NCBI RefSeq assembly: GCF_000018545.1 | Contig: NC_012586.1 | Span: 930,001-994,000, forward strand | Source: Sinorhizobium fredii NGR234 | Lineage (GTDB): Bacteria > Pseudomonadota > Alphaproteobacteria > Rhizobiales > Rhizobiaceae | Direction: 5' to 3' | DNA: 64,000 nt | Shown: piece by piece, positions 18,026-26,838 of the stretch | How positions within the stretch are numbered: position 1 is the first letter of the stretch | Layout of the letters: each line of letters starts with the position of its first letter | The notes under the pieces: model-generated | What the model was told of the DNA's origin: nothing | Seen by the model: only the letters and a program-made list of their open reading frames with translations | Database searches by the model: none | Translations under genes and position numbers: made by a program

Positions 18026-18457
18026 ATGTTGGCGTTTGAGCATGTTGCCGATGTCCTCGGACTGCCGGCCAAGGAGACAGCCGCACGGTCACCGCTTGGG
18101 CTAATTAGCCGCATCGAGGGCGGGCTCCCGATTGCGGCGTTGGAGCGTGTGGTTCACCTTCTCGCGCCACATGACAGCCAGTTCAAGTATCGCCTTGTAC
18201 CCAAGGCTACATATGAACGGCGAAAGGCAGCGCTTCGCCTCTCGCCCGAGGAGGGGATGCGCATTGCGCGTGTCGCGAGAGTCTGGAATCTGGCCCTGGA
18301 TGTTTGGCAGAGCGAGGACGAGGCCCGCGAATTCCTGTTTCGGTCGCATCCGATGCTCGAGGACAAACGTCCGATCGATGTGGTCATTCAGAGCGAAATC
18401 GGTGCTGAACTGGTCTTGGAAATTCTCGCCAGCCTGAAATACGGCAGCGCTGCGTGA
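18026..18457 (+). CDS. Xre/MbcA/ParS-type antitoxin
   Basis: This 143-residue protein has the architecture of antitoxins paired with RES toxins: an N-terminal helical HTH region (LAFEHVADVLGL, LISRIEGGLPIAAL) and a C-terminal DUF2384 domain (ARVARVWNLALDVWQSEDEA and IGAELVLEILASLKYG). These antitoxins bind the toxin and repress their own promoter. Its TGA overlaps the GTG start of the toxin (GTGA), so the two are coupled. The promoter should lie in the 120 bases between the repeat and 18026. Confidence 0.88.
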   Translation: MLAFEHVADVLGLPAKETAARSPLGLISRIEGGLPIAALERVVHLLAPHDSQFKYRLVPKATYERRKAALRLSPEEGMRIARVARVWNLALDVWQSEDEAREFLFRSHPMLEDKRPIDVVIQSEIGAELVLEILASLKYGSAA

Positions 18458-18936
18458 CGGCCCAAATACTTGACCGCACGCTGTCGGCTTATCGAATAGG
18501 CGACCCGAACGGCGCCTATCCGATATTCGACGGGACCGGATCGACAATTGCACCAGGTCGCTGGAACACGTCGATAAGTCCGATCATCTATAGCAGTGAA
18601 CACTATTCGACCGCTGTGCTAGAAAAACTGGTTCATGGCAGCGGACGATTGCCGCCTAACCGGCACTATGTCGAGATCGCGTTTCCACGTGGGCTGAGCT
18701 ATGAGGTCTTTTCGCCGCCTGTTCTCCCAGGCTGGGATCGGATGCCGCCGACGGTGAGCAAGAGGTTCGGCGAGCAATGGTGCCTCGAGAAACGAAGCGC
18801 TATTTTGCTGGTCCCGAGCGTCGTCGCGCGTCTCGACAGGAACGTCCTGATCAATCCGGCTCATCCAGCGTTCCCCGAGATCCAGGCCAGCCTTCATCAG
18901 CCGGTCTATTGGGATCGCCGCCTCTTTGGTGTGTAG
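18454..18936 (+). CDS. RES-domain toxin
   Basis: This 160-residue protein has the three conserved RES-family positions in recognisable blocks: YRIGDPNGAYPIFDGTGS near the N-terminus, GRWN followed by IIYSSEHYSTAVLE, and a C-terminal LINPAHPAF. RES toxins degrade NAD+ by an ADP-ribosyltransferase-like fold. The GTG start overlaps the antitoxin stop. The module looks complete, so the pair is probably functional. Confidence 0.88.
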   Translation: MTAQILDRTLSAYRIGDPNGAYPIFDGTGSTIAPGRWNTSISPIIYSSEHYSTAVLEKLVHGSGRLPPNRHYVEIAFPRGLSYEVFSPPVLPGWDRMPPTVSKRFGEQWCLEKRSAILLVPSVVARLDRNVLINPAHPAFPEIQASLHQPVYWDRRLFGV

Positions 18937-19034
18937 CCGGATGGTTGCTTTACATACGCGCTCCGGCTCAGAAGCCTTGGAAGCTTCAGGAATTCTACTA
19001 GACGACGTCGTCCAGTAGCGCGAACTTGGTCGAT

Positions 19035-19504
19035 TATGCTATCAAAAATAACGCAGTACGCGGCGATCATGCGCTGTTCGCCGAGAAAGATAAAACCGAC
19101 ATCGAGGTGTTTCTCGACATGATCGTAAGCCGTGCCTGAGATGACCATCCCGCCGGGTTCGGCCAAGCTCTGCAGGCGCTCGTCGATGTTGACGCCATCG
19201 CCCTCGATGTCGTCCCCCTCGACGATCACGTCGCCGAGATTGATGCCGATACGAAATTCTAGACGGTGTTCATCCGCCCGGCGGTTCTCGGACAACGGAC
19301 CGCCTCTACAACACTGTGAAACGCGACTAGTAAGCCGTCGCCCATGGTCTTGATCAACCGTCGACGATGCGCGGCGATCCTTTGTTCGAACAGTTCGTGT
19401 AAATGGGCCTGAAAGCGCGCGCAGGTGCCTTCCTCGTCGGCTTGGCTGAGTAGTCCATAGCTGCACACGTCGGCAATCATCACGGCGGCAAGCCTACGCT
19501 CCAT
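19035..19504 (-). pseudogene. Class III cyclase domain remnant
   Basis: Starts MERRLAAVMIADVCSYG at 19504 and runs through KTMGDGLLVAFHSVVEAV. It then shifts frame to FRIGINLGDVIVEGDD and AEPGGMVISGTAYDH before losing similarity near 19035. This is the catalytic domain of an adenylate/guanylate cyclase-TPR protein like the intact gene at 19739, but broken and lacking the C-terminal half. It is divergent from that gene. Confidence 0.75.
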
Positions 19505-19738
19505 TTTGCCTTCCGAATGGACAAAGTCATTCCGTCGGCATTCTATCCCAATACCTTCGATTGCTAAATTAGAGCCTCATCTCGCGGCAGGCGGGGCCGC
19601 GTGTTTCGCAAGTGATCGCCCCATCTCTCGACTTTGCCAAAATCAATCCAGAGATGCGGTGTCGAGGCATCGGTTGCGATGCCCGCGCGCCCTCGAAGTG
19701 GTAGGATAAAGCTGGCCATCGGAAGGGTGGATAGGGAA

Positions 19739-21910
19739 ATGGAAAGGCGGCTCACCGCGATCCTTTCTGCCGATGTAGTCGGCTATAGCCGCCTCATGGG
19801 AGAGGATGAGGTCGGCACGCTCGCCCGGCTGAAAGCCTGCCGCCGGGAACTGGTCGATCCCGCTATAGCGGAATTCCATGGTCGCATCATCAAGCTCATG
19901 GGCGATGGTGCGCTCGTCGAGTTCGCGAGCGTTGTCGACGCGGTCCAGTGTGCCGCCGTGATCCAGCGGAAAATGGCCAGCCGCGATCAGGGCGTCTCCG
20001 AGAACCAGCGAATTCAGTTTCGCATCGGCATCAACCTCGGCGACGTCATTGTCGAAGGCGATGATATCTACGGCGACGGCGTCAACATAGCCGCGCGACT
20101 GGAGGGACTGGCCGAACCCGGCGGCATTTGCATCTCCGGCACAGCGTTCGACCAAACCGTGCACAAGGCCGATGTCGGCTTCTTGGCTCTCGGTGAGCAG
20201 CACCTGAAGAACATAACCGACCCGGTTCGCATGTACCGCGTTCTGCTCGACCCCTCCAAGGCGGGGAAGGTGGTCGCCGCGACCCGCCGGCCCGGCCAAC
20301 GGGCTTTGATTTTGGCAACGGGCGCAACGCTGCTGATCGCGCTCACGGCGATTGCCTTCGCATGGCAATGGCCGTTTGCGCCGCAACGTCCATCCATCGC
20401 GGTGCTTCCATTCCTCAATTTGAGTGGCGACCCCGACCAGGACTATTTCACCGATGGCATCACCGACAACCTGATCACCGATCTCGCCAGGCTTTCGGAC
20501 CTTGACGTCGTCTCCCGCAATTCGGTCTTTGCCTACAAAGGCAAGCCCGTCGTTTTGGCAGACATCGAACGCGATCTCGGTGTGCGCTTTGTCGTTGAGG
20601 GCAGCGTGCAGCGGACCGGCGATCAAATCCGCGTCAACGCGCAACTGATCGATGCGGCAAGCGGCGACCATCTGTGGGCCAACCGGTTCGGCCGTGGCGG
20701 GGCGGATGTGTTTGCCGTGCAGGACGAGCTCAGCAGGCAGATCGCCGAAGCGCTCGGCCTGAAGCTGACTCCGTCCGAGGCCGAGCGGATCGCTCGGCCG
20801 CCGACCGCCAATCTCGAAGCGTACGACTACTACCTGCGGGCCGCGCAGGAGACGCGGACTGGTCGCCGTTCCCGGATGCTGGAGGCACTGGCGCTCTTTG
20901 ACAAGGCGGAGACGCTCGACCCCGGTTTTGCCGAGGCCTTCGCCGCCGACGCGCACGCTACCGCCTATGTCTGGCGAAGCGCCTACGACGACGTTCTCCA
21001 GAGCGCGTTGGCGCGAAAAAGGGCCTACGACAAGGCAAGTCGCGCGCTGGCCCTCGACCCCGAGCTTTCATCGCCGTACGCCGTTCTCGCCGTAATGCAG
21101 GTCGTGGAGCGCCGTCACGAGCAGGCGATCACCTCGGCGCGGAAGGCCGTGTCTCTTGGACCTGCCGATGCAGACGCTCATATGGCCTTCGCATACGTTC
21201 AACTGGTCTCCGGTAATCATGCCGAAGCCGCTGCGGCCGTAGCGACGGCGCTCAAGCACGATCCGAACCTCTCCGCCATCGGCAGATACACTGCTGGCCT
21301 GGTCTTTTATCTGCAGCGCGATTACGCGAAGGCCATCGACAATTTCGAACGTGCCCGAGATGGTTCGCCGGGGAACGGCGAGTTCGTTACCCCTCTCGCC
21401 ATGGCCTATGTCCGTGCCGGCCGCCTTGATGACGCCCGCGCGGCTGTCGCAGATGGAATCCGCCTTCAGGACGGGCGCGATTGTCTAGCAGGCTGGCGGC
21501 TCAGCCACGCCCACTTCCGCAAGCAGGACCTTGCGTTTATCCTCGAAGGCTTGCGCGAGGCCGGCCTGCCAGAGTGGCCATTCGGCTTCAAAGGCGACGA
21601 GCGTGAGCGGCTGAACGGGGACGAAATCGCAAGCACCGTCATAGGCAAACTGCTGCGGGGTAAGACCGAGCCCTCGGGAAGCCCGGCACTCATGCAAATC
21701 GGCCTCAATGGCAGCGCGGCATTCCGCTCGGCGACGCAGTTGATGACCGAAACGGTTTCCATCAAAGGAGACATGCTCTGCGAGCAAAGCGAGAATGCAT
21801 TCGGTCAAGCAGATTGCGGTCCAGTCTACAGACGTGCCAACTCGCCCGACGAGACCATCTTTGCCTATGTGAACTCTACCAAGGTCTTCTATTTCTCGCC
21901 CGCGAAATAG
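19739..21910 (+). CDS. Class III adenylate/guanylate cyclase with TPR repeats
   Basis: This 723-residue protein starts MERRLTAILSADVVGYSR. The catalytic domain (about residues 5-175) keeps the two metal-binding Asp positions (SADVVGYS, MGDGALVEF) and GINLGDVIVEGDDIYGDGVN with NIAARLEGLAEPGG. One transmembrane segment follows (LILATGATLLIALTAIAFAW). Next comes a periplasmic-type block (SIAVLPFLNLSGDPDQDYF) common in these proteins, then several TPR-like helices. This is the large family of rhizobial CHD-TPR cyclases. ATG 19739 is preceded by GGAAGGG and GGG runs; the frame is open to 19634 without support. The signal sensed is unknown. Confidence 0.88.
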   Translation: MERRLTAILSADVVGYSRLMGEDEVGTLARLKACRRELVDPAIAEFHGRIIKLMGDGALVEFASVVDAVQCAAVIQRKMASRDQGVSENQRIQFRIGINLGDVIVEGDDIYGDGVNIAARLEGLAEPGGICISGTAFDQTVHKADVGFLALGEQHLKNITDPVRMYRVLLDPSKAGKVVAATRRPGQRALILATGATLLIALTAIAFAWQWPFAPQRPSIAVLPFLNLSGDPDQDYFTDGITDNLITDLARLSDLDVVSRNSVFAYKGKPVVLADIERDLGVRFVVEGSVQRTGDQIRVNAQLIDAASGDHLWANRFGRGGADVFAVQDELSRQIAEALGLKLTPSEAERIARPPTANLEAYDYYLRAAQETRTGRRSRMLEALALFDKAETLDPGFAEAFAADAHATAYVWRSAYDDVLQSALARKRAYDKASRALALDPELSSPYAVLAVMQVVERRHEQAITSARKAVSLGPADADAHMAFAYVQLVSGNHAEAAAAVATALKHDPNLSAIGRYTAGLVFYLQRDYAKAIDNFERARDGSPGNGEFVTPLAMAYVRAGRLDDARAAVADGIRLQDGRDCLAGWRLSHAHFRKQDLAFILEGLREAGLPEWPFGFKGDERERLNGDEIASTVIGKLLRGKTEPSGSPALMQIGLNGSAAFRSATQLMTETVSIKGDMLCEQSENAFGQADCGPVYRRANSPDETIFAYVNSTKVFYFSPAK

Positions 21911-21928
21911 GTGACGGCCGATCTTCCG

Positions 21929-22438
21929 TCAGTGATACTGATCCATTTCGAGGTCGGCCGCGACCTTCGGCCAGTTGCCGTCTGCCTTTGCCACGACGTC
22001 CTCCGTGTCGGCGGCGAACCCCTCCGCATGCTTCTTGTCGTAGATCAGGTAAAGCTTGCCGTCGATGATCTTGAATGCCTCCGGATCGATGTTCACCGTA
22101 ACTGAGCCGAAGGCGACCTCGCCCGCGCAGTAGCCGCCGTACTGAGGCGCGTATTTGGTCGGCTCGCTGATGAACATTTCGCGGTGTTTGGCATTGGCGA
22201 AATGCCACGGCGTACCCAGCCATTCGTAGGAAAATTTCTCTGATCCCTTCGTCGCTTTGCCTTCGGTGAAGTAGGCGACTGTGTCGTATCCCATGATCGC
22301 CACGCCGCCGAAGTAACCCGTGTTTACCGAGTCGTCGGCGAGAGCCGGCGACCCGCCGCCAGCCGCTGCCACAACCAGGACGAACGCCGCCACATAGCGA
22401 CCTGTCCCTCGTGCACCGATTCTGGTCACCGCATCCAT
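21929..22438 (-). CDS. Exported YHS-domain protein
   Basis: This 169-residue protein has an N-terminal signal peptide (AAFVLVVAAAGGGSPALA, likely cleavage near residue 34). The YHS-type domain contains GYDTVAYFTEGKATKG, FANAKHREMF and APQYGGYCAGEVAFG. YHS domains are short metal-associated modules; exported versions of this size are common in alphaproteobacteria and largely uncharacterised. The ATG at 22438 is preceded by AGGAGG, and it starts 13 bases after the ankyrin gene stop, so the two form an operon. Confidence 0.82.
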   Translation of the reverse strand: MDAVTRIGARGTGRYVAAFVLVVAAAGGGSPALADDSVNTGYFGGVAIMGYDTVAYFTEGKATKGSEKFSYEWLGTPWHFANAKHREMFISEPTKYAPQYGGYCAGEVAFGSVTVNIDPEAFKIIDGKLYLIYDKKHAEGFAADTEDVVAKADGNWPKVAADLEMDQYH

Positions 22439-22451
22439 CCGTGCCTCCTGT

Positions 22452-23045
22452 TCAATCGTGGAGTTCCATGCATTTTGCGTAATCTCCCTCGCCGAGGAGG
22501 CTGGCCGGAGGGCAGGTCGCACCGTGCCGCTTGAACATCCGGACAATGTCCGTATTGCCCTTCCAGAATGCCCGTGTGATTGGCGTGTAGCCGTGAACCT
22601 CGGCGTGACCGACATCGGCCCCTTTGGCGAGCAGAAACTGCGCGAGGGCAACGTGGTTTTCCTCACCGGCTACCATCAGCGGCGTCACACCCGCCTTGTT
22701 GGCCGCGTCGTCAAGCGCCGCTCCGTGGTCGAGCAGCAGCTTGATAATCGGCAAGCTGCCGGAAAAGGCCGCGGCATGAACTGGTGTAAAGCCGCCGGCG
22801 TTGCGCGCCATGACGTCGGCATCTTTGCCGATCAGCAATTCGGCTATGGCGAGCTGGCCTGCCAGGGCGGCGTTGATGAGAGGCGTTGCCTGGTCGCGTG
22901 CCCGGCTGTCCACAATGGCACCCGCGGCAAGGACCCGCTCGACGGCGGCGGCATCTCCGGCCGCAACTGCATCGAACAAGGGATCACCCGCGGCCGCCAT
23001 TGTCGCGGCGAAAAACAACGCTACCGATGCAAGCAATCGGCGCAT
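22452..23045 (-). CDS. Exported ankyrin-repeat protein
   Basis: This 197-residue protein starts MRRLLASVALFFAATMAAAG, a signal peptide. At least four ankyrin repeats follow, with recognisable TPLxxAA/GxxxxxxxLLxxGA patterns (ATPLINAALAGQLAIAELLI, FTPVHAAAFSGSLPIIKLLL, VTPLMVAGEENHVALAQFLL). It probably acts in the periplasm as a binding partner; ankyrin proteins sit next to catalase or stress genes in some bacteria. It lies upstream of the YHS gene in the same transcript. Confidence 0.85.
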   Translation of the reverse strand: MRRLLASVALFFAATMAAAGDPLFDAVAAGDAAAVERVLAAGAIVDSRARDQATPLINAALAGQLAIAELLIGKDADVMARNAGGFTPVHAAAFSGSLPIIKLLLDHGAALDDAANKAGVTPLMVAGEENHVALAQFLLAKGADVGHAEVHGYTPITRAFWKGNTDIVRMFKRHGATCPPASLLGEGDYAKCMELHD

Positions 23046-23271
23046 GGCTCCGCCTTGGTCGTTTCTGATGAAAAATAGCACAGCTCCCCGATTTTGGGTA
23101 GGCAACGCGTGCCGATAGAGGCGCTGCCCGCCATCAGGAGTTGGCCTGACGCGAAGGCACGAGGCGACTGTCAAACGGCCCGACTCCCCATAGCGGCATG
23201 GACGTTTCTTGTCGCCTTGGGGAGCTTCTTCTTTGCTTGAAGGCAGAACTGGCGCGGCGTAACCTCCTCCA

Positions 23272-23593
23272 ATGCCGGACGACGACGAACCAACCCTGGT
23301 ATCTGCCGCACCTCAAAGGAAGCTGGCAGTCATCCTTGCGGCTGTTGTCGCCGGCTACAGTCGCTTGATGGAGCGCGATGAGGAGGGCACCCACCAGCGG
23401 CTGCAGGGACTGCTGCGCGAAGTCGTCCGGGCAGCGGCCGAAACACACCGGGGGCGCATCTTCAAGACGGCAGGGGGCCGGATTCATGGCAGAATTCGCG
23501 AGCGCCATCGAAGCGGTGCGCTGCCCCGTTGACCTCCAGCGGGCGATAGCCGAGCGGTGCAAGGATGTTGCCGAAGATCGCCGACTGGATTGA
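23272..23593 (+). pseudogene. Second class III cyclase remnant
   Basis: Starts MPDDDEPTLVSAAPQRKLAV and shows VVAGYSRLMERDEEGTHQRL. It then changes frame near 23472, where the other frame gives GFMAEFASAIEAVRCPVDLQ. Sequence after about 23575 is unrelated. Only the first 100 or so residues of the cyclase domain remain. Confidence 0.75.
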
Positions 23594-23686
23594 AGACGAA
23601 GAGATGCCCTGACAGGGGATCATGCTGTCTTGACCTCAAACTCCTCATGTGAGCGCCAGGAGGGAAACCCGCAGCGCATGTCCGTG

Positions 23687-24221
23687 AACCCCGTCGAAAG
23701 CCGTCGACGGGGAAGCCCGAGAGTTGATTTGCACGCCAAGCCACCACTTCCTAGACCAGTTCGGGAGCTTCCCACCGATCAGCGAGATGGTGGTGCGCGT
23801 GCGACGGGTGATGACGCCGACGGGTGCTTTGACCGAAGTCGCGGTCGAAAGAATCGTCTACTCCGCAGAAACGGTGGATCTTTTCGCGCGGGCGGTTGTC
23901 GCGGGCATGAGTGCTGGTGGCGCGGCACTTCAGCCTGTCGAGGTCGATGGTTGGCAGACCTACAATTTCGAGGTCGAGGACGTGCACACCTATGTGGCAG
24001 GCGGCGTGCGCGTTCACAACACGTCGTATGGCTGGGCCCATGAAGCTGACCTCGGTCTCGGCGAGAAGGTCAGGCATGACGCGGTCAGGCGGGGCGTTCC
24101 GGGCGACTACGCCGCGAGCCTTGGACGTGCTCTAGTGGCCGAGAAACTGAATAGTCACAAGGTAAATCAGTGCCAGGGCCAATATTCCTGCACCTTGCCC
24201 CCGGGGGGGCAGGGACGCTAA
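23687..24221 (+). pseudogene. C-terminal part of a Hint-domain (polymorphic-toxin-like) protein
   Basis: The frame is open from a TGA near 23684 and reads VDGEARELICTPSHHFLDQ, then WQTYNFEVEDVHTYVAG and VHNTS. This is the second half of a Hint (hedgehog/intein-like) domain with its terminal HN-T/S. It is followed by about 60 residues that could be a short toxin-like tail (SYGWAHEADLGLGEKVRHDA onward). The upstream part of the protein and the first Hint block are missing. Hint domains in secreted polymorphic toxins release the C-terminal effector by self-cleavage. Confidence 0.65.
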
Positions 24222-24355
24222 TGCCTATCACAGGCATTGTTGAATCCTACAATTGACCGGGAGCGACCACTTTTGCGAGTGGGGGCTGGGTGGAATGCAG
24301 ACCATGTCCAGTGCAACAGCTACGAAAAGTCCCGCAAAACGCTTGGAGGTAAGGT

Positions 24356-24649
24356 ATGTGCCAAGGCGAGTCGCTCACCTTCTACACTTACGCACGTGTC
24401 GACGAAGGCCGTGACGATCGGTGGGCCTACACAGGTATTCCCGACTTTTTCTTTTGCGACGAAGACGGCGCACGTGAGGCGCTTTGTGAGCTGCGCGGAG
24501 ATGTCGAGAGCGAGGATGACGAGTGGCTGCCGATGCAGCTTGAGAAGATCGAAACCCTCCCCATCTCCACGGAAAGCATCCTGGCGCTTCTAAATGACGG
24601 TGTAGGTGCATTTGTGAAGAGCTACGAGATTGTCGAGGTTATCGGTTGA
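24356..24649 (+). CDS. Small acidic protein, possible immunity protein
   Basis: This 97-residue, acidic protein (MCQGESLTFYTYARVDEGRD to EIVEVIG) starts at an ATG preceded by GGAGGTAAGG. I do not recognise a family. It follows the Hint-domain tail by about 135 bases on the same strand. Small acidic proteins directly after a polymorphic toxin tip are often immunity proteins, and that is the only basis for the suggestion. Confidence 0.55.
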   Translation: MCQGESLTFYTYARVDEGRDDRWAYTGIPDFFFCDEDGAREALCELRGDVESEDDEWLPMQLEKIETLPISTESILALLNDGVGAFVKSYEIVEVIG

Positions 24650-25464
24650 AAACTGCTACGAGCGGGCGGGAGGAGAGCGCGGGGGGAGGGCCACAAGGGC
24701 GTTTCCTCGTCCTGGCGCGGCACGGGGCCAACGACAGGGTGCCCGGGCCGTCACAGTCATATTGGATTTCCGGTCATGTGCCAACTATGTCGGCTTACCG
24801 AGGCGGCGAAGCTCCACGGCGCCACGCACTAAGCCGTGGTTCCAGTTCATCACACCTAAACGCATGCCGAAGATCAAGGCGGGCCGCAATCAGATCGTCT
24901 TCAACTGCCGCAAAGACATTGCAGCAGTAGAGCCGGGGGCATCGAGGCCGCAAGACGGATACAGGGAGAATGAAGCTATCATCCCTGCCGAAATGCTGCT
25001 GTCGGAACGCCAGCGATTTCGCCTTCAGGCCCGGTCAGAATGCCGAGCCGCTCCACCTTCGCCGCCGTCGCCGGCCATACCCGCTTTGAGCGAAGGGGAT
25101 GCAGTGCCCGCGCGCTTCGGCGACATACTTGTTCAACAGCGCCTCCACGCCGTCGGCGCTGAGCCTGCCGCCGTTCATATTCGGAAAGAAAGCCGTTGTT
25201 TCGCTTCCCTGGTTCCTTGAGCCCGAAGTGAAGGCAGCCGGCGGCGCGTTGGTGCTTGGCAAGGCCGGCGATCCGGCCCGGAATGGCGCCATTCGGGCGT
25301 ATGCAATTTTCAGCGCCGGCCGGTTCGAGACGAGGAATAAGGAAAGTCGTGACTCTTGGCGCGGAGTCTCGCTTTCGCTGTGGAACCATTGGCTCAAGCG
25401 CTTCCTACGATCTCGCTCTCGTCGCAAGGAATACGATAAAGCAGCCAAGCACCAGGGCGACCGG
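24650..25464. other. Gene-poor, degraded stretch
   Basis: No intact gene is supported. A leftward integrase remnant lies at 25035-25270 (listed separately). A short rightward frame near 24830-24930 reads KPWFQFITPKRMPKIKAGRN but has no start or context that I recognise. Confidence 0.4.
25035..25270 (-). pseudogene. Tyrosine recombinase remnant
   Basis: The leftward frame reads TTAFFPNMNGGRLSADGVEA then LLNKYVAEARGHC, typical of the segment before the catalytic HxLR block of phage-type integrases. A shift into another frame follows (CIPFAQSGYG against HPLRSKRV). No catalytic residues remain in a single frame. Confidence 0.55.
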
Positions 25465-25731
25465 TCAGAAATCGGTGCTCTGGTCCCAGGTCCACCTCCA
25501 CATTTCATAACCTTCGAGATCCGGAGGCGGCAGGTTTGCGGTGATCTCAAAGTCACGCTTCTCGCGACCGTGGAAGTGCCCGGCTGCGAATGCGAGATCT
25601 AAAATAATTGCAAATGCCCTGGGAGCAATCATAAGGAACAACACGGCGACTACGGCGGCGATCCCGAACCCCTCGACCACATGGCCAAGCCAATCGAGGT
25701 GAGTGTGGATATAGTCCCACGAGATGTCCAT
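25465..25731 (-). CDS. Small membrane protein of unknown function
   Basis: This 88-residue reading frame starts MDISWDYIHTHLDWLGHVVE and has one strong hydrophobic helix (GFGIAAVVAVLFLMIAPRAF, about residues 21-40). It ends with an aromatic-rich acidic tail (MWRWTWDQSTDF). The composition is protein-like, with no stop or shift. I see no clear ribosome-binding site and no recognisable family. Neighbouring sequence on both sides is degraded. Confidence 0.5.
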   Translation of the reverse strand: MDISWDYIHTHLDWLGHVVEGFGIAAVVAVLFLMIAPRAFAIILDLAFAAGHFHGREKRDFEITANLPPPDLEGYEMWRWTWDQSTDF

Positions 25732-26342
25732 TTTCGTAAGCGTCCCGACCTACTCGACGTTCTAATTTGGCTAGCTCGTCATCGATAGTTTACAAATCGG
25801 GAGACTTTTGGGGCTCGGAAACCTTTTGCGGCGCCACCGCCGGCTGTGTTTCATCGGGCCGCCTCGTCCGCGCGAAGATTGTGTGTAGATGACGCTTGGA
25901 ATCTGGTCAGACGCCGAGCCGCGTCGACCCTTGGCAGACGCTCCCGGAAGAGAAATGATAACTTTGAAGGTATCCGGATCCCGTGGCGACCGTATCTGGC
26001 GAAAAAGCTGCTGTCCCAATTTTCGAGTGCTTTGCCTCGGGCGCCGTTTCTTAGCCAACCAGCGAACCACTCCGAAATCGAAGGCGAGGGCCACACGACC
26101 AGCGTCAACGTCAGCACTAGCACGCCGAGCGGGGAAGTCTGGGACACGGCAAGGACTCGGATTTCGAGAGCGGGCTGCAGAAGCTCGGCAGACTGGCCCT
26201 TCACCCTGGAATACCGGCGGGAGGCGTTCATCCAGACCGGCGAACGTACGGCGCCCCGGATGCCGCCACGCGCGGGCAGGATCCAGGAGTCTTACGGAAG
26301 GCTGAAGCACGGACGTTGTGCCTGCTGATGGGTTCTTCTAAA
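25732..26342. other. Gene-poor stretch with a short HlyD-like scrap
   Basis: No intact gene is supported. Near 26221-26255 a rightward frame reads EAFIQTGERTA, the same C-terminal HlyD-family block found at 17.6 kb, here out of any longer gene. The rest shows no reading frame with convincing protein character. Confidence 0.4.
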
Positions 26343-26499
26343 CGGAGCAGCTTGCCGGGGGCAGTCGGTCCCGGGTTCCGCCCTTCGGGCGGCGCTCACG
26401 CTAACCCTCCTGCGGCTGCCCTCTTAACCGGTCAAGCTGCGCGCGAACGGGCTTCGGCGCTAAAGCGCCTGCGCCTGGTACGCTCTTTTTTTGGTGGGC
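26343..26499. repeat. GC-rich direct repeat, copy A (about 157 bp)
   Basis: Matches 56607-56757 in the same orientation with few differences. It contains a compact hairpin (CGCCC-TTCG-GGGCG type, near 26380-26393), a second palindrome GGCGC-TAAA-GCGCC near 26457-26470, and then a T run near 26486-26492. It carries no coding frame. It could be a structured RNA, a terminator or a plasmid recombination site. Confidence 0.85.
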
Positions 26500-26838
26500 A
26501 TTCATAACGGTGGCATTGTCGGTCGCGATGCCGAGATCGCAATTGGGCTCGCCGTACGGTTGGAATCTTCAAGGAAATCCGTCCACCGCTCGGCTCTGTC
26601 GAGCGCCTAGCGAATTCAAGCCGGTTCGTCGCTCAAGAAATCGGACTTCAACGTCCTGTGCAGCGTAAGGCAAAGAAGATCGCCAGGCCGGTCTTGTCGA
26701 ATGTCGAGCGTCTGTCGATCGAGAGGTTGCGGTCTTTTGCAAAGGGAGCCCCTTCGCAGGGTTCAGCCCGGTATAGCATCACCGGTGCAAAGGTGCCGCG
26801 CACCAGCATTCCGAACGTCGGGTGGATGTCTCAAAGAT
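26500..26838. other. Non-coding or degraded stretch
   Basis: I see no supported gene or clear repeat between the repeat element and the 3' end of the DUF4143 gene. Short open frames in both directions lack start signals and recognisable blocks. Confidence 0.4.

Noticed and set aside
19643..20956. 437-codon leftward open frame
   Set aside because: It lies antisense to the cyclase-TPR gene, whose catalytic residues are intact.
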